A DNA stretch of 11,351 nucleotides from TWA4 sp045121095 (GCA_045121095.1 JBGVFN010000237.1:1-11351); one strand, 5' to 3'. Shown: positions 1-6,020, counted from the first letter of the stretch. Numbers and translations are program-made. Notes: generated from the sequence alone by a model not told the origin.

Positions 1-28
1 TTGCTTCTCGTTGTTCTTTTCTTCCCAT
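1..28 (-). CDS. Possible 5' end of an unidentified gene, cut by the window edge
   Basis: A minus-strand ATG at 28-26 opens a frame that stays open to the window edge, reading MGRKEQREA. The upstream sequence AAAGGCGG is only a weak ribosome binding site. The frame lies on the same strand as every other gene and 174 bases past the dusB stop, so it could be the next gene. Nine residues are too few to identify a family, and the frame could be open by chance. Confidence 0.25.
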
Positions 29-202
29 GGCAACTGCCGCCTTTGCGAATAATTTTTTCTTTCAAAGATACCATAATTTTGCAAAAACAGCAGTAACTTT
101 ATATACTTTTGTGCGAATAAGATTTTACTTTACAGAGCTGGGAAATTCCTGGTATATTCGTAACTATCCACCCAAGCAGACATTCCTATTTTCCTGCAGG
201 AA
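29..202. other. Intergenic spacer after dusB, no clear gene
   Basis: This AT-rich spacer shows no convincing coding frame. A perfect 12-bp palindrome, TTCCTGCAGGAA, lies at 191-202, directly after the dusB stop codon. It has no U-tract, so it is not a standard terminator. I found no -35/-10 pair with acceptable spacing on the minus strand. Confidence 0.5.
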
Positions 203-1165
203 TCACCCAAAAAACTTCTTTATGAGCTCTTCAAATTCCTCATAGGTCTGTGTCATGTTTACCTGTGCACGAAATGCAGAGGAATCAGGAAATCCTGTGG
301 TATACCAGGCAGCATGTTTACGCATTTCCCGCATGCCAATATATTCGCCCTTCAGTTCACACTGCAGCTGTGCATGACGCAGCAGCATACTGCAGACCTC
401 TTCCAGAGTTCTTGGCGGAAGTTTTTCTTCTCCGGCCAGAATTCTCCGGATACCGTCAAAAATCCAGGGGTTTCCTTTGGCTCCTCGGCCGATCATAACC
501 GCGTCACAGCCGGTTTCCTGCATCATACGCACCGCATCTTCCGGTGTAAAAATGTCTCCGTTGCCAAATACGGGAATTTGAACGGCATCTTTTACCTGCC
601 GGATCACATCCCAGTCAGCTTTACCAGAGTAATACTGTTCTCTGGTGCGTCCGTGGACTGCTACTGCAGCCGCTCCAGCGTCCTCCATATATTTGGCAAA
701 TTCCGGTGCCAAGGTTTCATCACCGTAAAATCCTTTGCGGAATTTCACGGTAACAGGTTTATGCACCCGTTTGACCATTTCCCGGATAATATCTGCTGCC
801 AGATGTGGATTTTTCATAAGGGCAGAACCCTCGCCGTTATTAACCACTTTGGGCACAGGACACCCCATATTCACATCCAGAAAGACATACGGTCCATCTT
901 CCACCTGAGCGGCAATTTCTCCCATCAAAACAGGATCGGAGCCAAATAATTGAAGCGCTACGGCTCCTTCTTTCGGTGAAACCTCCATCAGAGGACCGGT
1001 GTTGCGGTTTTTATAATGAATCGCTTTGGCGCTGACCATTTCCGTATACATCAGACCACAGCCCTGCTCTTTGCAGAGAATGCGGTATGCCTGATCGGTA
1101 ACACCGGCCATAGGCGCCAGTGCCACTGGATGTTCCAGCTCAAAGCTTCCGATTTTCACTGTCAT
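203..1165 (-). CDS. dusB: tRNA-dihydrouridine synthase, DusB family
   Basis: This FMN enzyme reduces specific uridines in the tRNA D-loop to dihydrouridine with NADPH, in the cytoplasm. The 320-residue product is a TIM barrel of normal family length. APMAGVTD (17-24) is the N-terminal FMN-binding strand. NMGCPVPKVV carries the catalytic cysteine, Cys102. VHGRTREQYYSG, GNGDI (201-205) and IGRGAKGNPW (225-234) are conserved FMN/phosphate-binding segments, and the helical tRNA-binding tail starts near GMREMRKH. The longer frame opens at a TTG at 1177, but that would place the ribosome binding site GGAGG inside the gene. ATG 1165 lies 5 bases after GGAGG and is chosen. The gene follows the DUF6145-like gene after 71 bases that contain a hairpin. 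The DusB subgroup is likely; the exact uridine position modified is not readable from sequence. Confidence 0.96.
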   Translation of the reverse strand: MTVKIGSFELEHPVALAPMAGVTDQAYRILCKEQGCGLMYTEMVSAKAIHYKNRNTGPLMEVSPKEGAVALQLFGSDPVLMGEIAAQVEDGPYVFLDVNMGCPVPKVVNNGEGSALMKNPHLAADIIREMVKRVHKPVTVKFRKGFYGDETLAPEFAKYMEDAGAAAVAVHGRTREQYYSGKADWDVIRQVKDAVQIPVFGNGDIFTPEDAVRMMQETGCDAVMIGRGAKGNPWIFDGIRRILAGEEKLPPRTLEEVCSMLLRHAQLQCELKGEYIGMREMRKHAAWYTTGFPDSSAFRAQVNMTQTYEEFEELIKKFFG

Positions 1166-1168
1166 TTT

Positions 1169-1175
1169 CTCCTCC
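1169..1175 (-). promoter_or_regulatory. Ribosome binding site that fixes the dusB start
   Basis: The minus strand reads GGAGGAG here, with GGAGG 5 bases before ATG 1165. An upstream in-frame TTG at 1177-1175 would turn this site into codons 2-4, so it is not the start. The GAGGA within the site can pair with TCCTC at 1188-1184 in the upstream hairpin. Confidence 0.85.
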
Positions 1176-1181
1176 AAAATG

Positions 1182-1211
1182 ATGAGGAATCTCCCGAAAG
1201 AAATTCCTCAT
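1182..1211 (-). repeat. Hairpin just upstream of the dusB ribosome binding site
   Basis: A perfect 9-bp inverted repeat, ATGAGGAAT / ATTCCTCAT, encloses a 12-base loop and ends 6 bases before the GGAGG of dusB. The U-tract is too short for an intrinsic terminator. The downstream arm can instead pair with the ribosome binding site, so the hairpin may control dusB translation, or may simply be a processing or stability element. Confidence 0.6.
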
Positions 1212-1236
1212 ACGCGTATCAATATTCATATCGATT

Positions 1237-1569
1237 CTATACATCCTCATCTTCATTCAGAAACATCAGACGATAATAGACTTCCAGGCTTTCCAGCAAT
1301 TCAATCTTTTCACTTTGAATCTGCTTGATTTTCAGTACACTGCCGATTTCATCAAACAGATAATCTCCCGGGTCGCTGGTGACTTTCAGTTCCAGGCTTC
1401 CCTCCTGATCAAATTCCATGGTAAAAATACCGCCTACATCTTCCACATACAGTACACAAATGGCCTTCAGCTCATCCTGTACCAGTTCAGGAAGATTATG
1501 AAATTTCTGATTCAGATAAAATTTCTGTGTATAGGAATTTGCACCACATAAAACAACATTTTCTTCCAT
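1237..1569 (-). CDS. Conserved hypothetical protein, resembles DUF6145
   Basis: The gene encodes 110 residues with no signal peptide, membrane helix or catalytic motif, so the product is probably a cytoplasmic acidic protein. The N-terminal half alternates short strands (VVLCGANSY, FYLNQKF, AICVLYVEDVGGIFTMEF). A turn, GDYLFDEIG, leads into a helical C-terminal half (KIKQIQSEKIELLESLEVYYRLMFL) and an acidic end. The sequence resembles the uncharacterised DUF6145 family, recalled from memory and not searched. The start ATG follows AGGAAAT at a loose spacing of about 10 bases. It sits between birA and dusB on the same strand. This position suggests a housekeeping link, but no function can be stated. 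Confidence 0.85.
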   Translation of the reverse strand: MEENVVLCGANSYTQKFYLNQKFHNLPELVQDELKAICVLYVEDVGGIFTMEFDQEGSLELKVTSDPGDYLFDEIGSVLKIKQIQSEKIELLESLEVYYRLMFLNEDEDV

Positions 1570-1634
1570 ATCGCTTTATTTCCTTTCCATATCAACACGT
1601 TCTAAACAGAAACGTCTGTCCCGAATTGTGACCT

Positions 1635-1738
1635 AGAGCGAACATTGATTGTGTAATTTTATAAGGTAGTGAAGGCTCTGTAATTCCGCCATTTACGTTT
1701 TTTATAAAAATTCAAGTAATACTTAAAAAGTTCGCTCT
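1635..1738. repeat. 104-bp segment bounded by 9-bp inverted repeats
   Basis: AGAGCGAAC at 1635-1643 and its exact reverse complement GTTCGCTCT at 1730-1738 bound an AT-rich non-coding segment that starts 3 bases past the birA stop. It could be a miniature inverted-repeat element, or the two arms could close a long RNA stem. I see no target-site duplication next to the arms (flanks ACCT and GATT) and no second copy in the window. Confidence 0.4.
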
Positions 1739-1741
1739 GAT

Positions 1742-2563
1742 TTACACATATCCGTAAATCCCACGTACTGATACTTCTCCGGAACAGATTGCTTCTCTTG
1801 TCCCGTCTTCTTTCTGTACCAGCAGCGCACCGGTTTCATCAATTCCCTCTGAAATGCAGGTAAATGAACCTGCTCCGTCAGAAATGATGACCTGCCGGTT
1901 CCGGTTTACCAGCCGTGCATTATATGAATCTTTCATCCCTGCCAGATTTCCATGCACCAGGAAATCTGCATAATATTTTTCAAAGCTTCGGCATACGGCA
2001 CCTGCCAGCTGCGCCCGGTTTGTGATTTTTCCGGTAACCAGAGCAAGTGAGGTGGCTTTTCCACAAAGTTCTTCGGGAAAATCCAGGTTATTCACATTAA
2101 TTCCAATTCCAGGAACAATATAACGGATTTTACTGCCTTCCATGCTCATTTCCGTCAAAATGCCACAGATTTTTTTCCCCTGCACTACCAGATCATTGGG
2201 CCATTTAATCTGAGCCTGTACACCGGTTACTTCTTCAATGGCTTCCATCACTGCCATGGCAGCTACCAGAGTCACCATGGATGCCTGAAACGGCGGAAAG
2301 GATGGTCTTAAAACTGCTGACATCCAGAGTCCACAGCCAGCCGGGGAAGTCCATACCCGGCCTAAGCGGCCACGTCCCTGTTTCTGGCAGTCTGCAATTA
2401 CCACCGTTCCATCCAAAGCACCAGCATCTCCCAGAGATTTCGCTTCCAGATTGGTCGAATCCACAATTTCATGAAAATACAGCGTCTGACCCATCCATTT
2501 TGTATCCATCCACTGCTTCAGTTCATGAAGAGACAGACAATCATTATTTTCTTTCATCTTCAC
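1742..2563 (-). CDS. birA: Biotin-[acetyl-CoA-carboxylase] ligase, catalytic-only type
   Basis: The enzyme activates biotin with ATP to biotinyl-5'-AMP and attaches it to a lysine of biotin-dependent carboxylases. The 273-residue protein has the catalytic core (DSTN near 35; the adenylate-binding loop QGRGRLGR at 62-69; KWPND at 120-124; KKICGIL; GIGINVN at 152-158) and the small C-terminal SH3-like domain ending in SVRGIYGYV. Only about 25 residues precede the core, so the winged-helix domain of bifunctional BirA repressors is absent and the protein should not regulate transcription. The start is ambiguous: GTG 2563 is 5 bases after GGAG, and ATG 2557 is 11 bases after it; they differ by two residues. 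It lies 56 bases after the small membrane-protein gene with no evident promoter between, so co-transcription is likely. Confidence 0.95.
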   Translation of the reverse strand: MKMKENNDCLSLHELKQWMDTKWMGQTLYFHEIVDSTNLEAKSLGDAGALDGTVVIADCQKQGRGRLGRVWTSPAGCGLWMSAVLRPSFPPFQASMVTLVAAMAVMEAIEEVTGVQAQIKWPNDLVVQGKKICGILTEMSMEGSKIRYIVPGIGINVNNLDFPEELCGKATSLALVTGKITNRAQLAGAVCRSFEKYYADFLVHGNLAGMKDSYNARLVNRNRQVIISDGAGSFTCISEGIDETGALLVQKEDGTREAICSGEVSVRGIYGYV

Positions 2564-2619
2564 TTTATCTCCATTCCGCCATTGATTTTAGACAGTTCTA
2601 AGGATTTTCTTGTGAATTC

Positions 2620-2919
2620 CTATCCCCAGATGCTGACACCGCTGATAATGGATAAGATCAGGAAGAAAATGCCCAAAATCAGCACACCGATTCCCGATGT
2701 GGAACGGTTTCTGCCGGGGCGGATCTGATTCATCCGCGCATAGGCACTGGTGAAATTCAGCACCGAAGCCAGGAAGAAGATAATCGGATAACACTGCACA
2801 TTTTTCATAGGCTTGAGGAACACGATCACTGCCAGCACAATAATCGCAATACAGATTCCAATGTGAATAAAATCAACCACCATGTTCATCATATGCATGC
2901 TGCTTTTTTTTCGATTCAT
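2620..2919 (-). CDS. Small three-helix membrane protein of unknown function
   Basis: The 99-residue product starts with a basic segment (MNRKKSS) and has three predicted membrane helices, at about 14-35, 42-60 and 76-97. A basic loop, RPGRNRSTS, lies between helices 2 and 3. The C-terminus runs straight out of the last helix (ISGVSIWG). I see no catalytic, transporter or lipobox motif. Length, composition and clean reading on the same strand as its neighbours support a real gene. The ribosome binding site GAGGA lies about 12 bases from the ATG, a long spacing. The gene sits between argF and birA. I do not recognise a named function for it. Confidence 0.8.
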   Translation of the reverse strand: MNRKKSSMHMMNMVVDFIHIGICIAIIVLAVIVFLKPMKNVQCYPIIFFLASVLNFTSAYARMNQIRPGRNRSTSGIGVLILGIFFLILSIISGVSIWG

Positions 2920-2954
2920 AAACTTCTGAATTCCTCACTTTATCTTTCTATCCA

Positions 2955-2984
2955 TTCAGCAGAGCATGACACATGTCTGCTGAA
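2955..2984 (-). repeat. Strong hairpin between argF and the small membrane-protein gene
   Basis: TTCAGCAGA (2955-2963) pairs perfectly with TCTGCTGAA (2976-2984). CATG (2965-2968) pairs with CATG (2972-2975) around a 3-base loop, leaving one bulged base. This gives a 13-bp stem. Neither strand has a U-tract after it, so it is not a typical intrinsic terminator. An RNA-processing or 3'-end-protecting role, or a weak or factor-dependent terminator for argF, fits better. Confidence 0.7.
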
Positions 2985-3019
2985 CTGTTCCACTGTTCCT
3001 ATCTGCTTCTTATTGCCGC

Positions 3020-4015
3020 TTATTCTGCATCCATCAGTGTTGCGTACATAACTGCTTTGATGGTGTGCATACGGTTTTCTGCTTCATCAAATACCACAGA
3101 CTGAGCAGATTCAAATACTTCATCGGTTACTTCCATTTCATTGATACCGAATTTTTCGCTGATCTGCGCACCAATGGTGGTCTTCAGGTCATGGAATGCG
3201 GGCAGACAATGCATGAAAATAGCATCTTTTGCTGCGTTAGCCATACATGCCGCATTAACCTGATAAGGGCTCAGCTCACGGATACGGCTTTCCCATACTT
3301 CATCGGGTTCGCCCATGGATACCCATACGTCGGTATAAATAACCTGTGCATCTTTTGTTGCTTTCATCACATCTTCTTCCAGAGTAATGGTTGCTCCGGT
3401 TTCTGCAGCGATGGCACGGCAGGTTGCTACCAGTTCTTCATTGGGGAAATATGCTTTCGGTGCGCATGCTGTAAAATGCATACCCAGTTTTGCACAGGTT
3501 ACCATGAGAGAGTTGCCCATATTATAACGAGCATCGCCCATGTAAACAAATTTCACACCCTTCAGATAGCCCAGATGTTCACGAATGGTCAGCATATCAG
3601 CGATCATCTGTGTAGGATGGAATTCATTGGTCAGACCATTCCATACAGGAACACCTGCATGTTTTGCCAGTTCTTCCACGATTTCCTGACCATAACCACG
3701 GTATTCAATACCATCATACATTCTTCCCAGTACGCGGGCAGTATCTGCGATACTTTCCTTTTTACCAATCTGGGAACCACTGGGATCCAGATAAGTACAT
3801 CCCATACCCAGATCATAAGCAGCTACTTCAAATGAACATCTTGTTCTGGTACTGGTCTTTTCGAAAATCAGGGCAATATTTTTGCCGGTCAGACATTTAT
3901 CTACCACACCTGCTTTTTTCTGTGCTTTCAGTTTTGCTGAAAGGTCAATTAAATATTCGATTTCTTCTGGTGTATAATCCAGAAGCTTTAAAAAACTACG
4001 TCCCTTTAAATTCAT
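3020..4015 (-). CDS. argF: Ornithine carbamoyltransferase
   Basis: The enzyme joins carbamoyl phosphate and ornithine to citrulline, a step of arginine synthesis; the catabolic form runs the reverse in the arginine deiminase pathway. The 331-residue length matches the family. The carbamoyl-phosphate site STRTR is at 55-59 and HPTQ at 133-136. The ornithine-binding residues lie in NMGNSL (165-170), Asp229 and SMG (233-235), and the catalytic HCLP loop is at 269-272 with Cys270. The ATG is 5 bases after GGAGG. No other arginine gene is in the window, so an anabolic (argF) or catabolic (arcB) role cannot be settled by context; the anabolic role is the default. The gene is preceded by an unusual 307-bp leader region with a promoter, a terminator and AT-rich repeats. 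Confidence 0.97.
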   Translation of the reverse strand: MNLKGRSFLKLLDYTPEEIEYLIDLSAKLKAQKKAGVVDKCLTGKNIALIFEKTSTRTRCSFEVAAYDLGMGCTYLDPSGSQIGKKESIADTARVLGRMYDGIEYRGYGQEIVEELAKHAGVPVWNGLTNEFHPTQMIADMLTIREHLGYLKGVKFVYMGDARYNMGNSLMVTCAKLGMHFTACAPKAYFPNEELVATCRAIAAETGATITLEEDVMKATKDAQVIYTDVWVSMGEPDEVWESRIRELSPYQVNAACMANAAKDAIFMHCLPAFHDLKTTIGAQISEKFGINEMEVTDEVFESAQSVVFDEAENRMHTIKAVMYATLMDAE

Positions 4016-4067
4016 AATATCCTCCCTAGATCATGTATGATAACAATTGCGATCAAAGCATTCATCA

Positions 4068-4096
4068 TCTCTTACAGAAATGATGGCGACAGTCAA
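4068..4096 (-). promoter_or_regulatory. Weak candidate argF promoter downstream of the terminator
   Basis: The minus strand carries TTGACT at 4096-4091, a good -35 box. The best -10 at 16-17 bases is TAAGAG or AAGAGA, which is poor. It is the only candidate between the terminator at 4126-4170 and argF, so argF may depend on it if the terminator is fully efficient. An inverted repeat CATCAT / ATGATG (4063-4068 and 4080-4085) overlaps the -10 side. Confidence 0.3.
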
Positions 4097-4125
4097 TGCA
4101 TGCCTTATGCTTTAAATAGTTACCG

Positions 4126-4170
4126 AAAAAAATAAAGTCAGGGTCTGTCACTTGAGACGACAGACCCTGA
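4126..4170 (-). terminator. Intrinsic terminator in the SPFH-argF gap
   Basis: TCAGGGTCTGTC (4138-4149) and GACAGACCCTGA (4159-4170) form a perfect 12-bp stem with a 9-base loop. On the minus strand it is followed by CTTTATTTTTTT (4137-4126). This is a strong Rho-independent terminator for minus-strand transcription. It ends the nfeD-SPFH transcript, and it also lies in the path of the promoter at 4226-4198, so it could attenuate argF. Confidence 0.9.
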
Positions 4171-4197
4171 TTCAGGTCATTTGTAACTTCAGCTTAT

Positions 4198-4226
4198 ACT
4201 ATAACAATTTTTTTGAATAACTTCAA
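4198..4226 (-). promoter_or_regulatory. Predicted sigma-A-type promoter upstream of the terminator
   Basis: The minus strand reads TTGAAG (4226-4221), 17 bases, then TATAGT (4203-4198). The predicted transcript start is near 4191, only about 20 bases before the terminator stem. Its RNA would either stop after about 65 nt or read through into argF. A short palindrome, TTGAAGTTATTCAA, covers the -35 box. Confidence 0.6.
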
Positions 4227-4249
4227 CTATTACTTTGGTTTTATCAAAC

Positions 4250-4306
4250 AAAATCATGTTTTTTTATTCATTTTTTCTGTATTTCATGAATATTAAAATC
4301 ATGTTT
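4250..4306. repeat. Repeated AAAATCATGTTT elements with ARG-box-like halves
   Basis: AAAATCATGTTT occurs at 4250-4261 and again at 4295-4306. Between the copies lie ATTCAT (4266-4271) and ATGAAT (4286-4291) in inverted orientation. The block at 4285-4303 is a near-palindrome with CATGA and TCATG ends. The minus strand of 4255-4272 matches 14 of 18 bases of the Bacillus ARG box as I recall it (CATGAATAAAAATTCAAG). The region is very AT-rich, so chance matches are possible. Confidence 0.35.
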
Positions 4307-4322
4307 GTCCACCGTAACACGT

Positions 4323-5243
4323 CTATTTTTCTTTTACTACTTCAACTACAGATTTTGCCAGACCTGCCATTCCCTGAATTTCGGAAGGGATGATGATCTT
4401 GGTCGCTTTGCCGTCTGCTGCTTTTTCAAATGCTTCCAGGCTCTTTAAACGGAGAACTGCTTCATCTGCTCCTGCTTCCTTCAGAAGGCGGATACCTTCT
4501 GCGGTTGCCTGCTGCACTTTCAGGATTGCTTCTGCTTCACCTTCTGCTTCGCGGATTCGTTTTTCTTTTTCTGCTTCTGCACGAAGGATTGCTGCCTGTT
4601 TTTCCGCTTCTGCTGCAAGGATTGCCTGTTCTTTCAGACCTTCTGCTACCAGGACGGTTGATTTCTTTTCACCTTCTGCCTGCAGAATCTTTTCACGGCG
4701 TTCACGTTCTGCCTTCATCTGTTTTTCCATGGATTCCTGGATTTCTCTGGGAGGAATGATATTTTTCAGTTCCACACGGTTTACTTTGATACCCCAGGGA
4801 TCGGTTGCTTCATCCAGTGAAGCACGCATATGAGTATTGATCAGCTCACGGGATGTAAGAGTCTGATCCAGTTCCAGATCACCAATGATGTAACGACGTG
4901 TGGTTGCCGTCAGATTTTCAATAGCTACCAGGGGATTTTCCACACCGTAAGCAAACAGTTTTGGATCCGTAATCTGGAAAAATACAACGGTATCAATCTG
5001 CATGGTAACGTTATCTTTGGTGATAACCGGCTGAGGAGGGAAATCCACAACCTGTTCTTTTAAATTGATCTTACGGGCTACACGATCAATAAAGGGCACT
5101 TTAAAATGAATACCTACTGACCATGTGTCCAAATAACCGCCCAGACGCTCAACTACCATGGCCTTTGCCTGCGGTACAACGGTAATGCAGGATGCCAGGA
5201 TAATCATTAGAATAATTACAAGAATTAATAAACCGAATTTCAT
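4323..5243 (-). CDS. SPFH/band-7 membrane scaffold protein (stomatin/QmcA-like)
   Basis: The 306-residue protein has one N-terminal membrane helix (2-22). A band-7/SPFH domain follows (about 23-180), including VVERLGGYLDTWSVGIHF, VDFPPQPVITKDNVTM and GIKVNRVELKNIIPP. A long Ala/Glu-rich coiled coil runs from about 165 to 245, and the conserved tail is KIIIPSEIQGMAGLA. SPFH proteins oligomerise into large membrane assemblies that organise or protect membrane proteins. The pairing with nfeD matches the known SPFH-NfeD partnership (for example E. coli QmcA-YbbK). The start lies 7 bases after a perfect AGGAGGT site encoded by the last nfeD codons, so the two are probably translationally coupled. 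The length and single helix separate it from the flotillins and HflK/C. Confidence 0.93.
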   Translation of the reverse strand: MKFGLLILVIILMIILASCITVVPQAKAMVVERLGGYLDTWSVGIHFKVPFIDRVARKINLKEQVVDFPPQPVITKDNVTMQIDTVVFFQITDPKLFAYGVENPLVAIENLTATTRRYIIGDLELDQTLTSRELINTHMRASLDEATDPWGIKVNRVELKNIIPPREIQESMEKQMKAERERREKILQAEGEKKSTVLVAEGLKEQAILAAEAEKQAAILRAEAEKEKRIREAEGEAEAILKVQQATAEGIRLLKEAGADEAVLRLKSLEAFEKAADGKATKIIIPSEIQGMAGLAKSVVEVVKEK

Positions 5244-5246
5244 AAA

Positions 5247-5687
5247 TTATACCTCCTGTATATGTTTTTTAACAATCAGCTTCACGCCTCTGATCTCCAT
5301 GATCTCTACCTGTTCTCCCTGAACAAAACGCACTTTATCATCAGTACTTCGTGCGGTCCAGATCTGTCCATTCACGCTGGCCTGACCTTTACTTCCCACA
5401 TTGTCAATATCTTCTGTAACAACCGCGATTTTTCCGATCAGACTTTCCACATTGGTCTTCACTGTGCGGCTATTCAGATATTTTACCACCACAGGTCTTG
5501 TAAAATACAGAAGAATCAGAGAAACTACAATCAGTACCAGCAGCTGAACAAATAAATTCGCACCCAGATTTGCTGCAATAAATGCTGCCAGAGAACCTGC
5601 TGCAAACCAGATCGTAGTCAGTCCCATGGTCGCAAGTTCAATACCAATTAATAAAATACAAATCAACAGCCAGTAAATTGCTTCCAT
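5247..5687 (-). CDS. NfeD-family membrane protein
   Basis: This is a short (146-residue) NfeD protein without the N-terminal protease domain of long forms. Three membrane helices, at about 5-20, 22-40 and 45-63, are followed by a soluble OB-fold domain from about 79, with IGKIAVVTEDI, GQASVNGQIWTARS and VQGEQVEIMEIRGVKLIV. NfeD proteins act with SPFH proteins at the membrane; here the SPFH gene starts 3 bases after this stop. The longest frame opens at ATG 5723, but that start has no usable site. ATG 5687 follows AAGGAAG at a normal distance and gives the usual family length, so it is chosen. Confidence 0.92.
   Translation of the reverse strand: MEAIYWLLICILLIGIELATMGLTTIWFAAGSLAAFIAANLGANLFVQLLVLIVVSLILLYFTRPVVVKYLNSRTVKTNVESLIGKIAVVTEDIDNVGSKGQASVNGQIWTARSTDDKVRFVQGEQVEIMEIRGVKLIVKKHIQEV
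5251..5257 (-). promoter_or_regulatory. Ribosome binding site of the SPFH gene inside the nfeD 3' end
   Basis: AGGAGGT lies 7 bases before the SPFH ATG and is formed by the last codons of nfeD (Gln-Glu-Val). The nfeD stop TAA ends 3 bases before the next ATG. Ribosomes finishing nfeD should feed initiation of its partner, keeping the two products in step. Confidence 0.85.
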
Positions 5688-5731
5688 ATTGTTCTTCCTT
5701 TCCTCCGGTCTTTCATAAAACATTCCTGCAG

Positions 5732-5761
5732 GATATAAGCTTTTATTCCCAGTCGTTTCAA
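5732..5761 (-). promoter_or_regulatory. Second candidate promoter of nfeD-SPFH
   Basis: The minus strand has TTGAAA (5761-5756), 18 bases, then TATATC (5737-5732); a 17-base spacing gives TTATAT. A start near 5725 would give a leader of about 38 nt. It is weaker than the upstream candidate at 5868-5840. Confidence 0.35.
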
Positions 5762-5803
5762 GAGGTTATAAATCTATGTATATGAACTACCGGATAATTT
5801 CAT

Positions 5804-5829
5804 GCACAGCAGTTTCGTACCTGCCGTGC
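5804..5829 (-). repeat. Hairpin at the 5' end of the predicted nfeD leader
   Basis: On the minus strand GCACGGCAG (5829-5821) pairs with CTGCTGTGC (5812-5804) over 9 bp, with one G-U pair and an 8-base loop. It would begin about 4 bases after the predicted transcript start, a place where hairpins are known to protect mRNA from 5'-end decay. No U-tract follows. Confidence 0.55.
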
Positions 5830-5839
5830 TGTTACAATC

Positions 5840-5868
5840 ATTCTAGCATTAAACAGAACCAGAATCAA
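5840..5868 (-). promoter_or_regulatory. Predicted sigma-A-type promoter of nfeD-SPFH
   Basis: TTGATT (5868-5863), a 17-base spacer and TAGAAT (5845-5840) form a good promoter on the minus strand. The predicted start near 5833 leaves a leader of about 145 nt before nfeD. The rest of the gap from 5869 to 5987 shows no gene. Confidence 0.6.
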
Positions 5869-5987
5869 ATAAATAATTATTACGTATGTGTAACAAATAT
5901 TTAAACGGATATATGCAGTAATGTTTATGTAATCCTTTCCCAATATCTTCCAAACACTGCCAAATAAGCGCAATTTGGGGAAAAAGA

Positions 5988-6020
5988 AAACTCCGGCATC
6001 ACTGCCGGAGTTTTTCTTTT
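5988..6020. terminator. Bidirectional intrinsic terminator after the cell-wall hydrolase
   Basis: AAACTCCGGCA (5988-5998) and TGCCGGAGTTT (6003-6013) form a perfect 11-bp stem with a 4-base loop. T-runs follow on both strands: TTTTCTTTT on the plus strand, and TTTTCTTTTT on the minus strand. It lies 30 bases past the hydrolase stop and separates that gene from nfeD-SPFH. Confidence 0.92.

Noticed and set aside
191..202. 12-bp palindrome TTCCTGCAGGAA after dusB as a terminator
   Set aside because: The arms leave no loop and no T-run follows; a similar TCCTGCAGGA occurs at 5724-5733 without common context.
314..949. 211-residue plus-strand frame opposite dusB
   Set aside because: It is antisense to dusB, with no recognisable domain and no initiation signal.
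2613..2935. Direct repeat TGAATTCCT at both ends of the small membrane-protein gene
   Set aside because: Nine bases are too short to indicate an insertion, and one copy is explained by the ribosome-binding-site region.
3065..3835. 256-residue open frame on the plus strand opposite argF
   Set aside because: It is fully antisense to a certain gene, has low-complexity Cys/His/Phe-rich composition and no ribosome binding site, so it is a shadow of argF codon use.
4016..4322. T-box riboswitch ahead of argF
   Set aside because: The predicted leader before the terminator is about 20 nt and no T-box consensus is visible, so there is no room for specifier and antiterminator domains.
4390..4833. Plus-strand frames opposite the SPFH coiled coil, and the repeated TTCTGC runs there
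   Set aside because: The repetition comes from Ala-Glu codons of the coiled coil; it is neither a separate gene nor a DNA repeat array.
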